Below are positions 1-8,725 of a stretch of DNA of 35,592 nucleotides, piece after piece. Both the position numbers and the translations under genes were made by a program. Each line of letters starts with the position of its first letter. Position 1 is the stretch's first letter. The notes beneath the pieces are model-generated. The model saw nothing but the letters and a program-made list of their open reading frames with translations, did not search any database and was not told where the DNA came from. The stretch is from Verrucomicrobiota bacterium (lineage in GTDB: Bacteria > Verrucomicrobiota > Verrucomicrobiia > Chthoniobacterales > UBA10450): contig QHRO01000249.1 in NCBI GenBank assembly GCA_003220155.1, forward strand, positions 1 to 35,592, given 5' to 3'.

Positions 1-186
1 CGCGATACTGGTGCGCATGGTGGTGTTTTTAGTCTGGCCGGGATCAATCCGAATTTGAAAGCGATTTTTGACGTAGTGCAATTCCACAAGCTGTTGGCGA
101 TTTTTCCGACCGTGTCGGAGGCAAAAGCTGCGATCAAGCGGCGCCAGGTTCCGCCCTACATGGCAGATGAACCAGCGAGTAGCTGA
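1..186 (+). CDS. STAS-domain protein (anti-sigma factor antagonist-like), C-terminal part; 5' end outside window
   Basis: Frame 1 is open from the window edge to TGA at 186: RDTGAHGGVFSLAGINPNLKAIFDVVQFHKLLAIFPTVSEAKAAIKRR..., matching the end of STAS/SpoIIAA-like domains (GGxFxLxGxNPxxxxIFxxxxxxxLFxIFPTxxEA). Confidence 0.65.
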   Translation, partial: RDTGAHGGVFSLAGINPNLKAIFDVVQFHKLLAIFPTVSEAKAAIKRRQVPPYMADEPASS

Positions 187-308
187 CGAGGAACGGCAAT
201 TTTGTTCTAACGCGGAATTCGGGCGACGAAGAGCGATTAAGTCAATTCGGAAAAGGTTTCGGGGGGGTGGCCATTTGCCCCGTTCGGAGCTTGCCTGAAA
301 TGAGGGTC

Positions 309-2372
309 TTAAGAGGCGGAATGATTAGTCCCCATCGCCATTGTTCCTACAAATTTCTTTAGCTCCTGAAAATCGATCGGCTTGGTCAGATGATGATCGA
401 AACCGGCGTCCATGCTGCGGCGCACATCCTCCTCCATGCCAAAGCCGCTGAGAGCGATGCCGACAAGTGATTGTCGCTGTTTGGCTGCGCGCATGATGTC
501 ACAGCCGTTACCGTCAGGTAGGCCGATGTCGCTGATTAGTCCGTCGAAACGCTCGGCCTCGAGAAGCTTGATCGCGGCCTGAACGCCTTCCGCGGTGAGA
601 ACCTTGTGGCCTTGTTTACGCAGCAGGGCCGCGAGCACTCGTAGCGTCTGAGGATGATCTTCGACCACCAGCAATTGCAGGCTTTTGGCAGGTCCTTCGT
701 CAGCGATGGAGCCTGAGACGCTCGCTGTTTTTGGGCTCTCCACCGAAGCCAGAGTGAGTTTAAAGGAGGTGCCGCGGTTTAGTCCTTCACTATGAACGGT
801 GATCGCTCCACCCTGTAATTCGAGCAGCCTTTTTGATATCGTAAGCCCAAGGCCAAGCCCGCCAAATTTCCGGCTAATTGAACGTTCACCCTGTTCGAAT
901 GCCCGGAAAATCCGATCTAGCTGTTCAGGTTCAATTCCAACTCCGGTATCGGTAATCTGGAACACAAAACGCCCTTGTTCGTTCCTAGTTCGAATCGTGA
1001 TGCGACCATTCCTTTTGGTAAACTTCACCGCATTGTTGATCAGATTCCAAAAAACCTGCTGAAGTCGAACGGCGTCGGCCCAGACATGGTGGCGGTCGGC
1101 GCCGAAGTCCACGAGCAGATCCAACTGTTTCTCGAGAATGTTGTCGCGGGCGATTTCGAGGCTGTTGCGGAGAAGACCGTGGACATCGACGACCTCGAGA
1201 TGTAGCTCGATTTTTCCGCGGGTAATGCGGGTGAGGTCCAACAGATCATCGATTAAACGCGCTTCCAATTGCACACTCGTGCGGATGGCGGTTACTTCTT
1301 CGCGAAGCTGGGGCGAGAGATCCTCATGTTCGGCCAGATAACTCGCCGCGGCTAGCGCTGGGGTCAGCGGCGTCCGTAGCTCGTGACTAAGGACAGCGAG
1401 GAAGTCGTCCTTGGCTTGGCTCGCCCTTTCCGCGGCGATTTTTTCGATGTTGAGCTGGCGCACCTGTTCTTCCTGCTTCTGCCTGGCTGCTTCCGCCAGC
1501 ATGCGATTGGTATCGATGCGAAACAGCATTCGTGTCGTCCACCAAATAGCCGCGAAAAATAGAACCATGAAAGTGGTGGCGGAATGGGCCGCACCAAAGG
1601 TCGGATCATACAGTCCGGCTCTCTCCGCGGTTTGGCGGAGGGCACCGATCAGAATGGGAAGAAGAATCGCCAGCGGAATAAGTCGCCGCGCCAGCATACC
1701 CGCTGCGGTCTCGCTGACGATGATTGCCAATGTTCCGCGGTCTGCGCGCGCAAGAAGAATTCCGGTTGCGAGAAGGAAGAAGGAAACCGAGGTCAAAAGC
1801 GAGGCCGGCGTGTAAGCGCGGGCCGTGTAAAAGCCGATCAGGTAGTGGGAATACGCGACCAGCGAAAGAATCGCGATTACCGCAGTGACGGCACAGGCTA
1901 CCTCGGCGGGACGAAATCCACGAGCTGTCTTCCAATTGAGTGAGAGCAGGGACGCGCCGATCAAAACAAAACCGAGCGAAATTCTTGCGCCGTTGACTTC
2001 GACCAGGGAACCGTCGGCTAACGGCGACATCACCAACCATCCTAGGACGGCCACATCATGACGGTAGAGGAGGAGATTTAATCCACCCATGACGATGATC
2101 GCGCCGGCAAGGAGTTGTCCAATGATGCTGCGCTTTTTCGGGGCGTCGATGGGTTGGCGCAGAAATAGGGCGGCACTCGCGGCTAGCAGACCGCCCGCGG
2201 TAAAAGGATTCATTGCAATCATGCCCGGGGCGAAATTTTTCAACAGATCGATTTGAGCAATCCATCCTGTCAGCACGGTGACGGCGATCGCGGCGGTAAG
2301 GCGACTGGTCGCTAAGGGGGCGACCTGTGTGATCGGAGCTTTCAATGAATCTGAACCGGTTCGAAGTAGCAA
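309..2372 (-). CDS. Hybrid sensor histidine kinase: multi-TM N-terminus, HisKA, HATPase_c, C-terminal REC
   Basis: 687-aa ORF; H-box LAVLSHELRTPL, N-box NLINNAVKF, G-boxes DTGVGIEPEQ and FGGLGLGLTIS, REC LQLLVVEDHPQTLR...LISDIGLPDGNG...LTKPID; hydrophobic helices in the N-terminal ~280 aa. Confidence 0.93.
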   Translation of the reverse strand: MLLRTGSDSLKAPITQVAPLATSRLTAAIAVTVLTGWIAQIDLLKNFAPGMIAMNPFTAGGLLAASAALFLRQPIDAPKKRSIIGQLLAGAIIVMGGLNLLLYRHDVAVLGWLVMSPLADGSLVEVNGARISLGFVLIGASLLSLNWKTARGFRPAEVACAVTAVIAILSLVAYSHYLIGFYTARAYTPASLLTSVSFFLLATGILLARADRGTLAIIVSETAAGMLARRLIPLAILLPILIGALRQTAERAGLYDPTFGAAHSATTFMVLFFAAIWWTTRMLFRIDTNRMLAEAARQKQEEQVRQLNIEKIAAERASQAKDDFLAVLSHELRTPLTPALAAASYLAEHEDLSPQLREEVTAIRTSVQLEARLIDDLLDLTRITRGKIELHLEVVDVHGLLRNSLEIARDNILEKQLDLLVDFGADRHHVWADAVRLQQVFWNLINNAVKFTKRNGRITIRTRNEQGRFVFQITDTGVGIEPEQLDRIFRAFEQGERSISRKFGGLGLGLTISKRLLELQGGAITVHSEGLNRGTSFKLTLASVESPKTASVSGSIADEGPAKSLQLLVVEDHPQTLRVLAALLRKQGHKVLTAEGVQAAIKLLEAERFDGLISDIGLPDGNGCDIMRAAKQRQSLVGIALSGFGMEEDVRRSMDAGFDHHLTKPIDFQELKKFVGTMAMGTNHSAS

Positions 2373-2523
2373 CGGAGCGAATTCCGTGCTAAAGCATGTT
2401 TCGCATTGAGGAAGGCGCCTCTTTTAGCGAATTAGACTCTTGCTTTTCCGGCAGTAACGAGCGATTAAAAGGCCAGCGCCATACGAATAAACTTTTGCCG
2501 ATAGAGAAAAACCCCGAATTACC

Positions 2524-2703
2524 GTGATCAGACCATCCATTAAGACGGAGATATTCGTGTGCGATGAGTGCGGGCAAAGGAAGCGGCTGAAGACCGCTTC
2601 GCGTCATTGGTGCGATTCATGCAGTCACGGTTCGCCCGTGGAAATGCGACCAGCGCGAGATAAGCGGGTCGTGCAGCCGCAAAAAGCGACCACGACGCAT
2701 TAA
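2524..2703 (+). CDS. Putative small zinc-ribbon-like protein (59 aa, GTG start assumed)
   Basis: Not in the ORF track (no ATG). Translation VIRPSIKTEIFVCDECGQRKRLKTASRHWCDSCSHGSPVEMRPARDKRVVQPQKATTTH has two CxxC knuckles (CDEC, CDSC). Confidence 0.4.
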   Translation: MIRPSIKTEIFVCDECGQRKRLKTASRHWCDSCSHGSPVEMRPARDKRVVQPQKATTTH

Positions 2704-2729
2704 GGGCTACTTTGGACGCAGGCTGAACG

Positions 2730-3686
2730 TCAACGCTGCGGGACTCCCAGGCCGGTTATCGTCTCCGATATTGCGGCCGATATACCCGATATACTTTGGG
2801 AGGTGCGGGAGCGGCGAACTTGCGCCTGCGCAGCTTGAATCGCCTCGCGCGCTGCGCGCCTGAGGCCGCCAGTCAGTCCAATTCTGGAGAGCAGCCAGAT
2901 GATCCATTTCGTCGGATCCCACTGCCACGATTTTACTCCGTTGCGATAATCGTGCTGAAATTCGTGGTGATAGTTGTGATAGCCTTCCCCGAAAGTGAGC
3001 AGTGCCATGAGGAGTGAATCGCGCGCGCTACATCTGGTGGAGTAAGGCCGGCGACCAAGGGTGTGACAGGCCGAGTTAATGAAAAAAGTGCAATGCTGAA
3101 TCACCACCACCTTGGCGACGCCGCTAATGAGAAAAGCTCCGAGTGCCCCGATCCAGCCATTCCAAACTGCGCCCAGCAGCACGGGCAAGGCGAAACCAAT
3201 GAGAAGAGCGATGGTATGGACGTGCTGATGTTGCCACATCACCAGCCGATCTTTTTTTAGGTCGCCCACGTTATCGAACGGCGGCTGGGGCAGAAGCTTG
3301 AACAGGAGCCAGCCGATGTGAGCATGGAAAAATCCCTTGGTGATATCGTATGGGTCCTCCTCGTGATCGACGTGTTTGTGATGGCGCCGATGTTCGCTCG
3401 CCCACATCAATACCGAATTTTCGAATGCAGCCGGGCCAAACATGAGGACGAAGAGTTTCACCGGCAGTCTGGCACGAAAGGCAAGATGCGAAAATAATCG
3501 ATGATAGCCAAGGGTGATGCTAAAGCCGGTGGCGCTGAGCAAGAGGAAAAACAAGATTACCTGGAACCAATCGATGCCGAAATACCAGAGGTAGATCGGG
3601 ACCGTGGTGATACTGAGGACGAACGTTCCGATAAGGAACGAGCTGGTTAACCAATTGACGCGATGGAATGGAATGCGGCAAAACAT
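2730..3686 (-). CDS. Acyl-CoA/fatty-acid desaturase (delta-9 type)
   Basis: 318 aa with three His boxes: HRLFSH, HRRHHKHVDHEEDPYD, EGYHNYHHEF, plus hydrophobic segments. Confidence 0.93.
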   Translation of the reverse strand: MFCRIPFHRVNWLTSSFLIGTFVLSITTVPIYLWYFGIDWFQVILFFLLLSATGFSITLGYHRLFSHLAFRARLPVKLFVLMFGPAAFENSVLMWASEHRRHHKHVDHEEDPYDITKGFFHAHIGWLLFKLLPQPPFDNVGDLKKDRLVMWQHQHVHTIALLIGFALPVLLGAVWNGWIGALGAFLISGVAKVVVIQHCTFFINSACHTLGRRPYSTRCSARDSLLMALLTFGEGYHNYHHEFQHDYRNGVKSWQWDPTKWIIWLLSRIGLTGGLRRAAREAIQAAQAQVRRSRTSQSISGISAAISETITGLGVPQR

Positions 3687-3709
3687 GATGCGGTGCCTAT
3701 TACCCGCAA

Positions 3710-3931
3710 TCAGCGCGCCAGAACAACGTCTTTTTTCGTCCAGCTATGAACTTGCTGGCAATGAGGGCAGGTGAACTTGGGCGTTTTCACTTTGGCAGCG
3801 GCCCAGAGTTGTTCGTCGATTGTCTGACCGGTCGTCGCCAGCTTGGCCGTAGCGGGACAGCGAACAAGTAGTCGCTTAATCACGGGGCCGGTTTTTGCTT
3901 TTCGGACGGCGGGTGTTCCAAAAAATTTCAT
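3710..3931 (-). CDS. Small zinc-ribbon-like protein, 73 aa
   Basis: The track gives a 123-aa ORF, but its upstream part overlaps infA in another frame. Internal ATG at 3931 gives MKFFGTPAVRKAKTGPVIKRLLVRCPATAKLATTGQTIDEQLWAAAKVKTPKFTCPHCQQVHSWTKKDVVLAR, starting 4 nt after the infA stop. Confidence 0.7.
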   Translation of the reverse strand: MKFFGTPAVRKAKTGPVIKRLLVRCPATAKLATTGQTIDEQLWAAAKVKTPKFTCPHCQQVHSWTKKDVVLAR

Positions 3932-3935
3932 TTGG

Positions 3936-4151
3936 TTAGAGGCGGTAGACGATGCGCGCCTTATCAATGTCGTAAGGCGACATCTGCAGTTTAACGCGAT
4001 CGCCGATGGTAAGTCGAATAAATCGTTTGCGCATTTTCCCGGAAATGTGCGCGAGGACAAGATGCTCGTTGGCGAGCGCAACCCGGAACATGGTGCCGGG
4101 CAGGACCGACATGATCGTTCCTTCCAACTCGAGGGCTTTTTCTGAATTCAT
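3936..4151 (-). CDS. infA: Translation initiation factor IF-1
   Basis: [71 protein letters not shown] is a canonical 71-aa S1-fold IF-1. Start re-set from 4199 to the ATG at 4151. Confidence 0.95.
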   Translation of the reverse strand: MNSEKALELEGTIMSVLPGTMFRVALANEHLVLAHISGKMRKRFIRLTIGDRVKLQMSPYDIDKARIVYRL

Positions 4152-4211
4152 GGTCGAGTGCAGGCCGGCCCCGAAAATTCTCGAAGCCGGCCGCAACAAT
4201 CGATTTCGGAT

Positions 4212-4508
4212 CTACCGACGATTGCCCGCGAACGGACGCTTGGCGCCGTATGCGCGCGGACGCTCTTCGCGAGGACGCGCTTCACTGACAGTGAGCGTGC
4301 GTCCGTTCAATTCCTTGCCGTTGAGCGCGCTGATTGCAGCTTCCGCTTCGGCTTTTTCGTTCATGGTGACGAACGCAAAGCCGCGCGATTTGCCGGTCAT
4401 GCGGTCCATCATCAGCGCTACTTCGCCGACCTGGCCATGTTGTTCGAAAAGATCCTGAAGATCGTTTTCAGTGGTCTCAAAAGAGAGATTACCTACGTAC
4501 AGTTTCAT
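4212..4508 (-). CDS. RRM-domain RNA-binding protein
   Basis: 98 aa; RNP2 [12 protein letters not shown]1 [10 protein letters not shown], short basic tail. Confidence 0.95.
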   Translation of the reverse strand: MKLYVGNLSFETTENDLQDLFEQHGQVGEVALMMDRMTGKSRGFAFVTMNEKAEAEAAISALNGKELNGRTLTVSEARPREERPRAYGAKRPFAGNRR

Positions 4509-4729
4509 TGTGATTTTTGGAGCAAACTTGCGAGCTACAGAGCTGTTCCCGGGAATCGGGTTTCAAATCACCAATGAGACAAACTCACCTGACGATCTAC
4601 CACGCAAAGAACAAACAGATTCAATCCAATAAGCTATTACACTCGTTCATTTTTCCCAAAACACAAACTGGTATTCCGAAATTGCGTCACTAGCGCGCGG
4701 GATGGCGAGTTCCAATGAATCTGGAATGA

Positions 4730-4891
4730 TCAAGCGCCCAGCAAGCTTACGTCATCGAGCGCGACAATGATTTCGCACCCGATGATGAGCTTCGCCAGGT
4801 TGTCCAAGTCGCGCAGCGCCCGGTCTTCCAAAATCCGTCGCCAGAAATTCATCGTGGCGGGCAATTTCCGGTCGACAGTTTCCAGCTCCAT
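4730..4891 (-). CDS. Hypothetical short protein, 53 aa
   Basis: MELETVDRKLPATMNFWRRILEDRALRDLDNLAKLIIGCEIIVALDDVSLLGA; more protein-like than the overlapping 89-aa track ORF at 4752..5021. ATG lies 3 codons after an in-frame stop. Confidence 0.35.
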   Translation of the reverse strand: MELETVDRKLPATMNFWRRILEDRALRDLDNLAKLIIGCEIIVALDDVSLLGA

Positions 4892-5199
4892 AAGAACGGC
4901 TCAGCAGTTCATCTGGCCCTCGCCGGTTATTTTCGAGGCCCCTTCGGTTAATTCGGTCCGCGGCGGCTGATTGTTTTTGAGCCGGCAGAAGTGCAAGACC
5001 GAATCTAACATTTCTCACCATCGCACGGGTTCCTGAATCGTTTGCATCAAATCACAAAATTTCTTTTCCAAGCTTCAGCTTGCGGCGAAGGGCATCGCCG
5101 GAGAATCATTTGGCGAGCGAAGTTATCTAAACGGTGGTCGCGCCGGGGGCGCTCGAAGATCAGTTGTTCAACTTCGAGCCGCGAACCATATTCATCCGC

Positions 5200-5730
5200 A
5201 TGAAAGATTCCGTGGTGAGAGGACGCGTGTTGCAACTTTTGTATGAACGACGCGGCGAAGGTTTTCTTCCTTTCGGCGCGGCGGAGCGGGCCGTGCCGGC
5301 GCCTGAAGGAATAAACAATCGCGACTGGCTTCAGGCACTCGCTCAACTGGCCGAGTACGGTCTGATCGATTGGAAGCCGATTGAAGATAAAAGCGGGATG
5401 GGTTTGCTGGGGGGCTTTGCCCGGATGAACGAGTTTGGAATGCACGTTCTGAACAGCAGCGCAGCGTCGCCAATTCGAATCACTTTCGATGAAAGCCGGC
5501 GGGCTGGGGTTGGCGGCCCGCAAGAAATAAAGATGCCAGGGGCAGAGATGCAGGCATTAAAGGATGCGTTTGAGCAGATCATCCTCGCGATCGGGCAGAC
5601 AAGCATTTCCGAGGGAGAGAAAAAGGAAGCGCGATCGTTATTGCTAAAGTTGCTGCAGAGCAAAGCCGGAGTGCGTGCGTTGGGGGAAAACGCGCAATCG
5701 TTGATTACGAAGTACTTCGCGGGTCTTTAA
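5200..5730 (+). CDS. Hypothetical protein (~176 aa; could start at 5134)
   Basis: MKDSVVRGRVLQLLYERRGEGFLPFGAAERAVPAPEGINNRDWLQALAQLAEYGLIDWKPIED...; winged-helix-like N-terminus, helical C-terminus. Start choice uncertain. Confidence 0.65.
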   Translation: MKDSVVRGRVLQLLYERRGEGFLPFGAAERAVPAPEGINNRDWLQALAQLAEYGLIDWKPIEDKSGMGLLGGFARMNEFGMHVLNSSAASPIRITFDESRRAGVGGPQEIKMPGAEMQALKDAFEQIILAIGQTSISEGEKKEARSLLLKLLQSKAGVRALGENAQSLITKYFAGL

Positions 5731-5877
5731 AGCCAAAAGACACCGCGCGCGTAAGCAGGCGGCGGGGAGGGAATTCAGCGTTGCGGCCGCCTGCCGGTCA
5801 TTCCGTGTTTTGCTTGGAAAATAGCATGGTAACTGCTCGACCAATCTTAGATCGAATAGCGAAACTCCTGTCCCACC

Positions 5878-8337
5878 GTGAATTCATTATCGGAATTTGG
5901 CCGCTTTATCTCCGATCGTACAGAATGGATTGCCGATCGATGGAACAAAACGACCGAGGGGCAGCCTGAGCTGGCATTTTCAGGCAACACCACTTACCAA
6001 CAGTTGGCCAATTATCTGCCGACCCTTTGCCAGGACCTGGGCAAACGCCTCGCAAAAGCAGGAAAACCGCGTCGAAATAACAAAAAGCGCTCCGCCGATA
6101 CGCAGCCGCAGCACCTCTGGGAACCAGGGTACACCCTGGACAAGATCGTTCGCGGACTGGGGCAAATCCGGCAGATAATCTCTGTTGATTGCCTGGACGC
6201 GTTTGCCCGCGAACTACCCGAATTCCATGCCTCCGCGCGAACCAATACCGAGACTGTCATTCACCAGTTTTTTAACGACCTGCTGGTAGAATCGGCGCAA
6301 CAGTTCGCTGCTGAGAAGGAGAAAGAGCTCGCCGGCAGTGAGCAAAACAGCCAGTCGATCCTCGATTCCGCACTCGATTGCATCATTGTCATTGGCGATG
6401 ACGGTCGCGTGCAGGAATGGAACATCGCGGCCGAGCGTTTGTTCGGTTATTCGCGCGCGCAAGCGCTGGGCAAGGAAATGGCGGATTTAATTATCCCCAG
6501 GGAATTGCGGGCCAGACATCGCGCCGGGATGGCCCAATACCGCGCCACTGGCGAGGGCTCATTACTGGGCAGGCGTATCGAAATGCCTGCTCTGCGCTCG
6601 GACGGTTCCAGAGTGGAGATCGAGCTGGCCATTACCCCCTATCTGGTGAACGAGAAAGCGGTCTTTACCGCCTACGTCCGTGATATCAGCGAGCGCGTGC
6701 GAAGTGACGCACGTCGTGCCGCGCAGTACGCCATCGCCGCCCTAATCTCTGGTCAGGCGCCGCTGATCGAACTTGGCCCGAAAATTCTCAGCACCATTGC
6801 ACGGAGCGGCCGCTGGCTCTTTGCCGCGCTCTGGGTCCTGGATAAAAATGGAAAGCTTGTTTGCCATTCGACCTGGAGATCACCCGAGCGTGATATCGAC
6901 GAATTCGAATCCGAAACCAGGCGCCGCGTGTTCTCCAGCGGGGAGGGTTTGCCGGGACGCGTTCTCGTTTCACGCGCGCCCACCTGGTTACCAAATCTTG
7001 AGGCAGAGACCAACTTCCCGCGGGCGCTGTTCGCGCGGATGAGCGGATTGCAGGCCGCGTTTGTTTTTCCGTTAATGGGTTCCATCGGAATCAATGGCGT
7101 AATTGAGCTCTACAGCGACGAGGTGGTGCCACCGGACGACGACCTTTTGCGTCTTGCCGGTGCGTTGGGAATTCAAGTTGGCCTTTATCTCGAGCGCGAG
7201 CGAACGGAAGAAGAGCTTCGCCGACAGAAGGAAGTAGCCGTGATGGCTAGCCAGGCAAAAGACCGTTTTTTGGCGGCGCTCAGCCATGAGCTTCGGACCC
7301 CGCTAAACCCAGTCCTGATGTGGGCTTGCTCGGCATCTGAAGACAAGAATGTCGATCCTGAAATGCAGCAGGGTTTGAAGATGATTTGCCGCAATATCGA
7401 AATGGAAGCACGACTGATCGACGACCTGCTTGATCTTACCCGAATCGCTCGCGGCAAACTTCAAATGAATCTTCAGCCGTGTCGTGCCGATGCATTGCTG
7501 AATCACGCTCTGGAAATTGTCCGTAGCCAGTTATTCGTAAAAAATTTGCGCCTCTCGGTTGATCTGACCGCCAGCAACCATCAGATCATGGCCGATCCTA
7601 CGCGCATCGAGCAGGTTTTTTGGAACCTGTTGAAAAACGCCTACAAATTCACGCCTGAAAATGGTGAGGTCGTGGTCCGTTCGTACGATGCGGCTCCGGA
7701 TCGTGTGATTTTTGAAGTTAGCGATAGCGGCCGCGGAATCGACGCGGAGGTGATGCCGAAATTGTTTACCGCTTTTGAGCAGGGGACCAGAAGCGGCGAA
7801 GGTCTCGGCCTGGGTCTGGCGATCTGCAAAGCAGTCTTGGAAATGCATCAGGGAAAAATCAAGGCCGCTAATAAAACGAGCGGACAGGGCGCGGTCTTTA
7901 CGGTGGAATTGAAAACGGTTCCCGCGCTGAGCGTTATCGCTCCCATCGAGCGCAAACCTGCCGCGGTTTCGCCACGTAAATTGAATATTCTGATTGTCGA
8001 AGACCACGACAATACAGCAACGGTCATGAGCAAGTTGCTAAGGCATAATGGGCACGAGGTCGTTACTGCCTCCACTGTGCGCCAGGCTTTGGAAGTCTTA
8101 CACACAACTCCGCTCGATCTTCTCGTTAGCGATCTTGGTCTTCCGGATGGCAATGGCTTTCAGGTGATGCGAGAACTGGCCAAAATTAGCGACGCCAAGG
8201 GCATAGCGATCAGCGGCTATGGGATGGAGGAGGACTTGGAGCGCAGCAGTCGGGCCGGTTTTTCCGCGCATCTGACCAAACCAATCGATGTGCAGAAACT
8301 GCAGGAAACGATCCAGCAAGTGACAGCGGCGGCGTAG
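5878..8337 (+). CDS. Hybrid sensor histidine kinase: RsbRD_N-like helical N-terminus, PAS, GAF, HisKA, HATPase_c, REC
   Basis: 819 aa; PAS SILDSALDCIIVIGDDGRVQEWNIAAERLFGYSR; H-box LAALSHELRTPLNPVLMW; N-box NLLKNAYKF; G-box GEGLGLGLAIC; REC LNILIVEDHDNT...LVSDLGLPDGNG...LTKPIDV. Confidence 0.93.
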   Translation: MNSLSEFGRFISDRTEWIADRWNKTTEGQPELAFSGNTTYQQLANYLPTLCQDLGKRLAKAGKPRRNNKKRSADTQPQHLWEPGYTLDKIVRGLGQIRQIISVDCLDAFARELPEFHASARTNTETVIHQFFNDLLVESAQQFAAEKEKELAGSEQNSQSILDSALDCIIVIGDDGRVQEWNIAAERLFGYSRAQALGKEMADLIIPRELRARHRAGMAQYRATGEGSLLGRRIEMPALRSDGSRVEIELAITPYLVNEKAVFTAYVRDISERVRSDARRAAQYAIAALISGQAPLIELGPKILSTIARSGRWLFAALWVLDKNGKLVCHSTWRSPERDIDEFESETRRRVFSSGEGLPGRVLVSRAPTWLPNLEAETNFPRALFARMSGLQAAFVFPLMGSIGINGVIELYSDEVVPPDDDLLRLAGALGIQVGLYLERERTEEELRRQKEVAVMASQAKDRFLAALSHELRTPLNPVLMWACSASEDKNVDPEMQQGLKMICRNIEMEARLIDDLLDLTRIARGKLQMNLQPCRADALLNHALEIVRSQLFVKNLRLSVDLTASNHQIMADPTRIEQVFWNLLKNAYKFTPENGEVVVRSYDAAPDRVIFEVSDSGRGIDAEVMPKLFTAFEQGTRSGEGLGLGLAICKAVLEMHQGKIKAANKTSGQGAVFTVELKTVPALSVIAPIERKPAAVSPRKLNILIVEDHDNTATVMSKLLRHNGHEVVTASTVRQALEVLHTTPLDLLVSDLGLPDGNGFQVMRELAKISDAKGIAISGYGMEEDLERSSRAGFSAHLTKPIDVQKLQETIQQVTAAA

Positions 8338-8402
8338 TAAGACCAAATTCGTTTTCTTCCTAGCGGTCTGGCGCTAATCGATTCGCTCGACGCGCATTGT
8401 CC

Positions 8403-8524
8403 GTCATCCCGAACCCCGAACGCTTTCGGGGTGAGGGACCTCTCATCCGCGCGGGTGGCTTACACCGAGTAGCTTGCGTGATCAATGCATCTTGGCGAGG
8501 TCCCTCGCTTGCGCTCGGGATGAC
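8403..8524. repeat. Dispersed inverted-repeat element, family A, copy 1
   Basis: Starts GTCATCCCGAacc, ends gcGCTCGGGATGAC; internal GAGGGACCTC and GAGGTCCCTCGC arms. Confidence 0.75.
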
Positions 8525-8540
8525 AGAGTGTTCGCTCGTG

Positions 8541-8609
8541 AGAATGTAGGGCGGCGATCTTCGCCGCCGTTTCATTCGTTGGTGGCCAAGATGGCCGCCC
8601 TACAATTCT
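8541..8609. repeat. Inverted-repeat element, family B
   Basis: AGAA(-)TGTAGGGCGGC at the left and GCCGCCCTACAATTCT at the right are near-perfect inverted arms; a related TGTAGGGCAGGCGCTCCCGCCTGCC hairpin is near 25604. Confidence 0.6.
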
Positions 8610-8725
8610 TGTTTCGCGAGCGTGATGCCGAGGATGCCCCAGGCTTTAAATGAGAAGCGCATTGGCACAAAACACACAGAAGCCGCCCCTTCCAGCTAAA
8701 TCTTACCGGTTCGCAGGAACAGGAA

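Noticed and set aside
799-2265. Several 60-140 aa ORFs on both strands inside 309-2372
   Set aside because: Shadow frames of the hybrid kinase; high-GC codon bias opens other frames. None shows family motifs.
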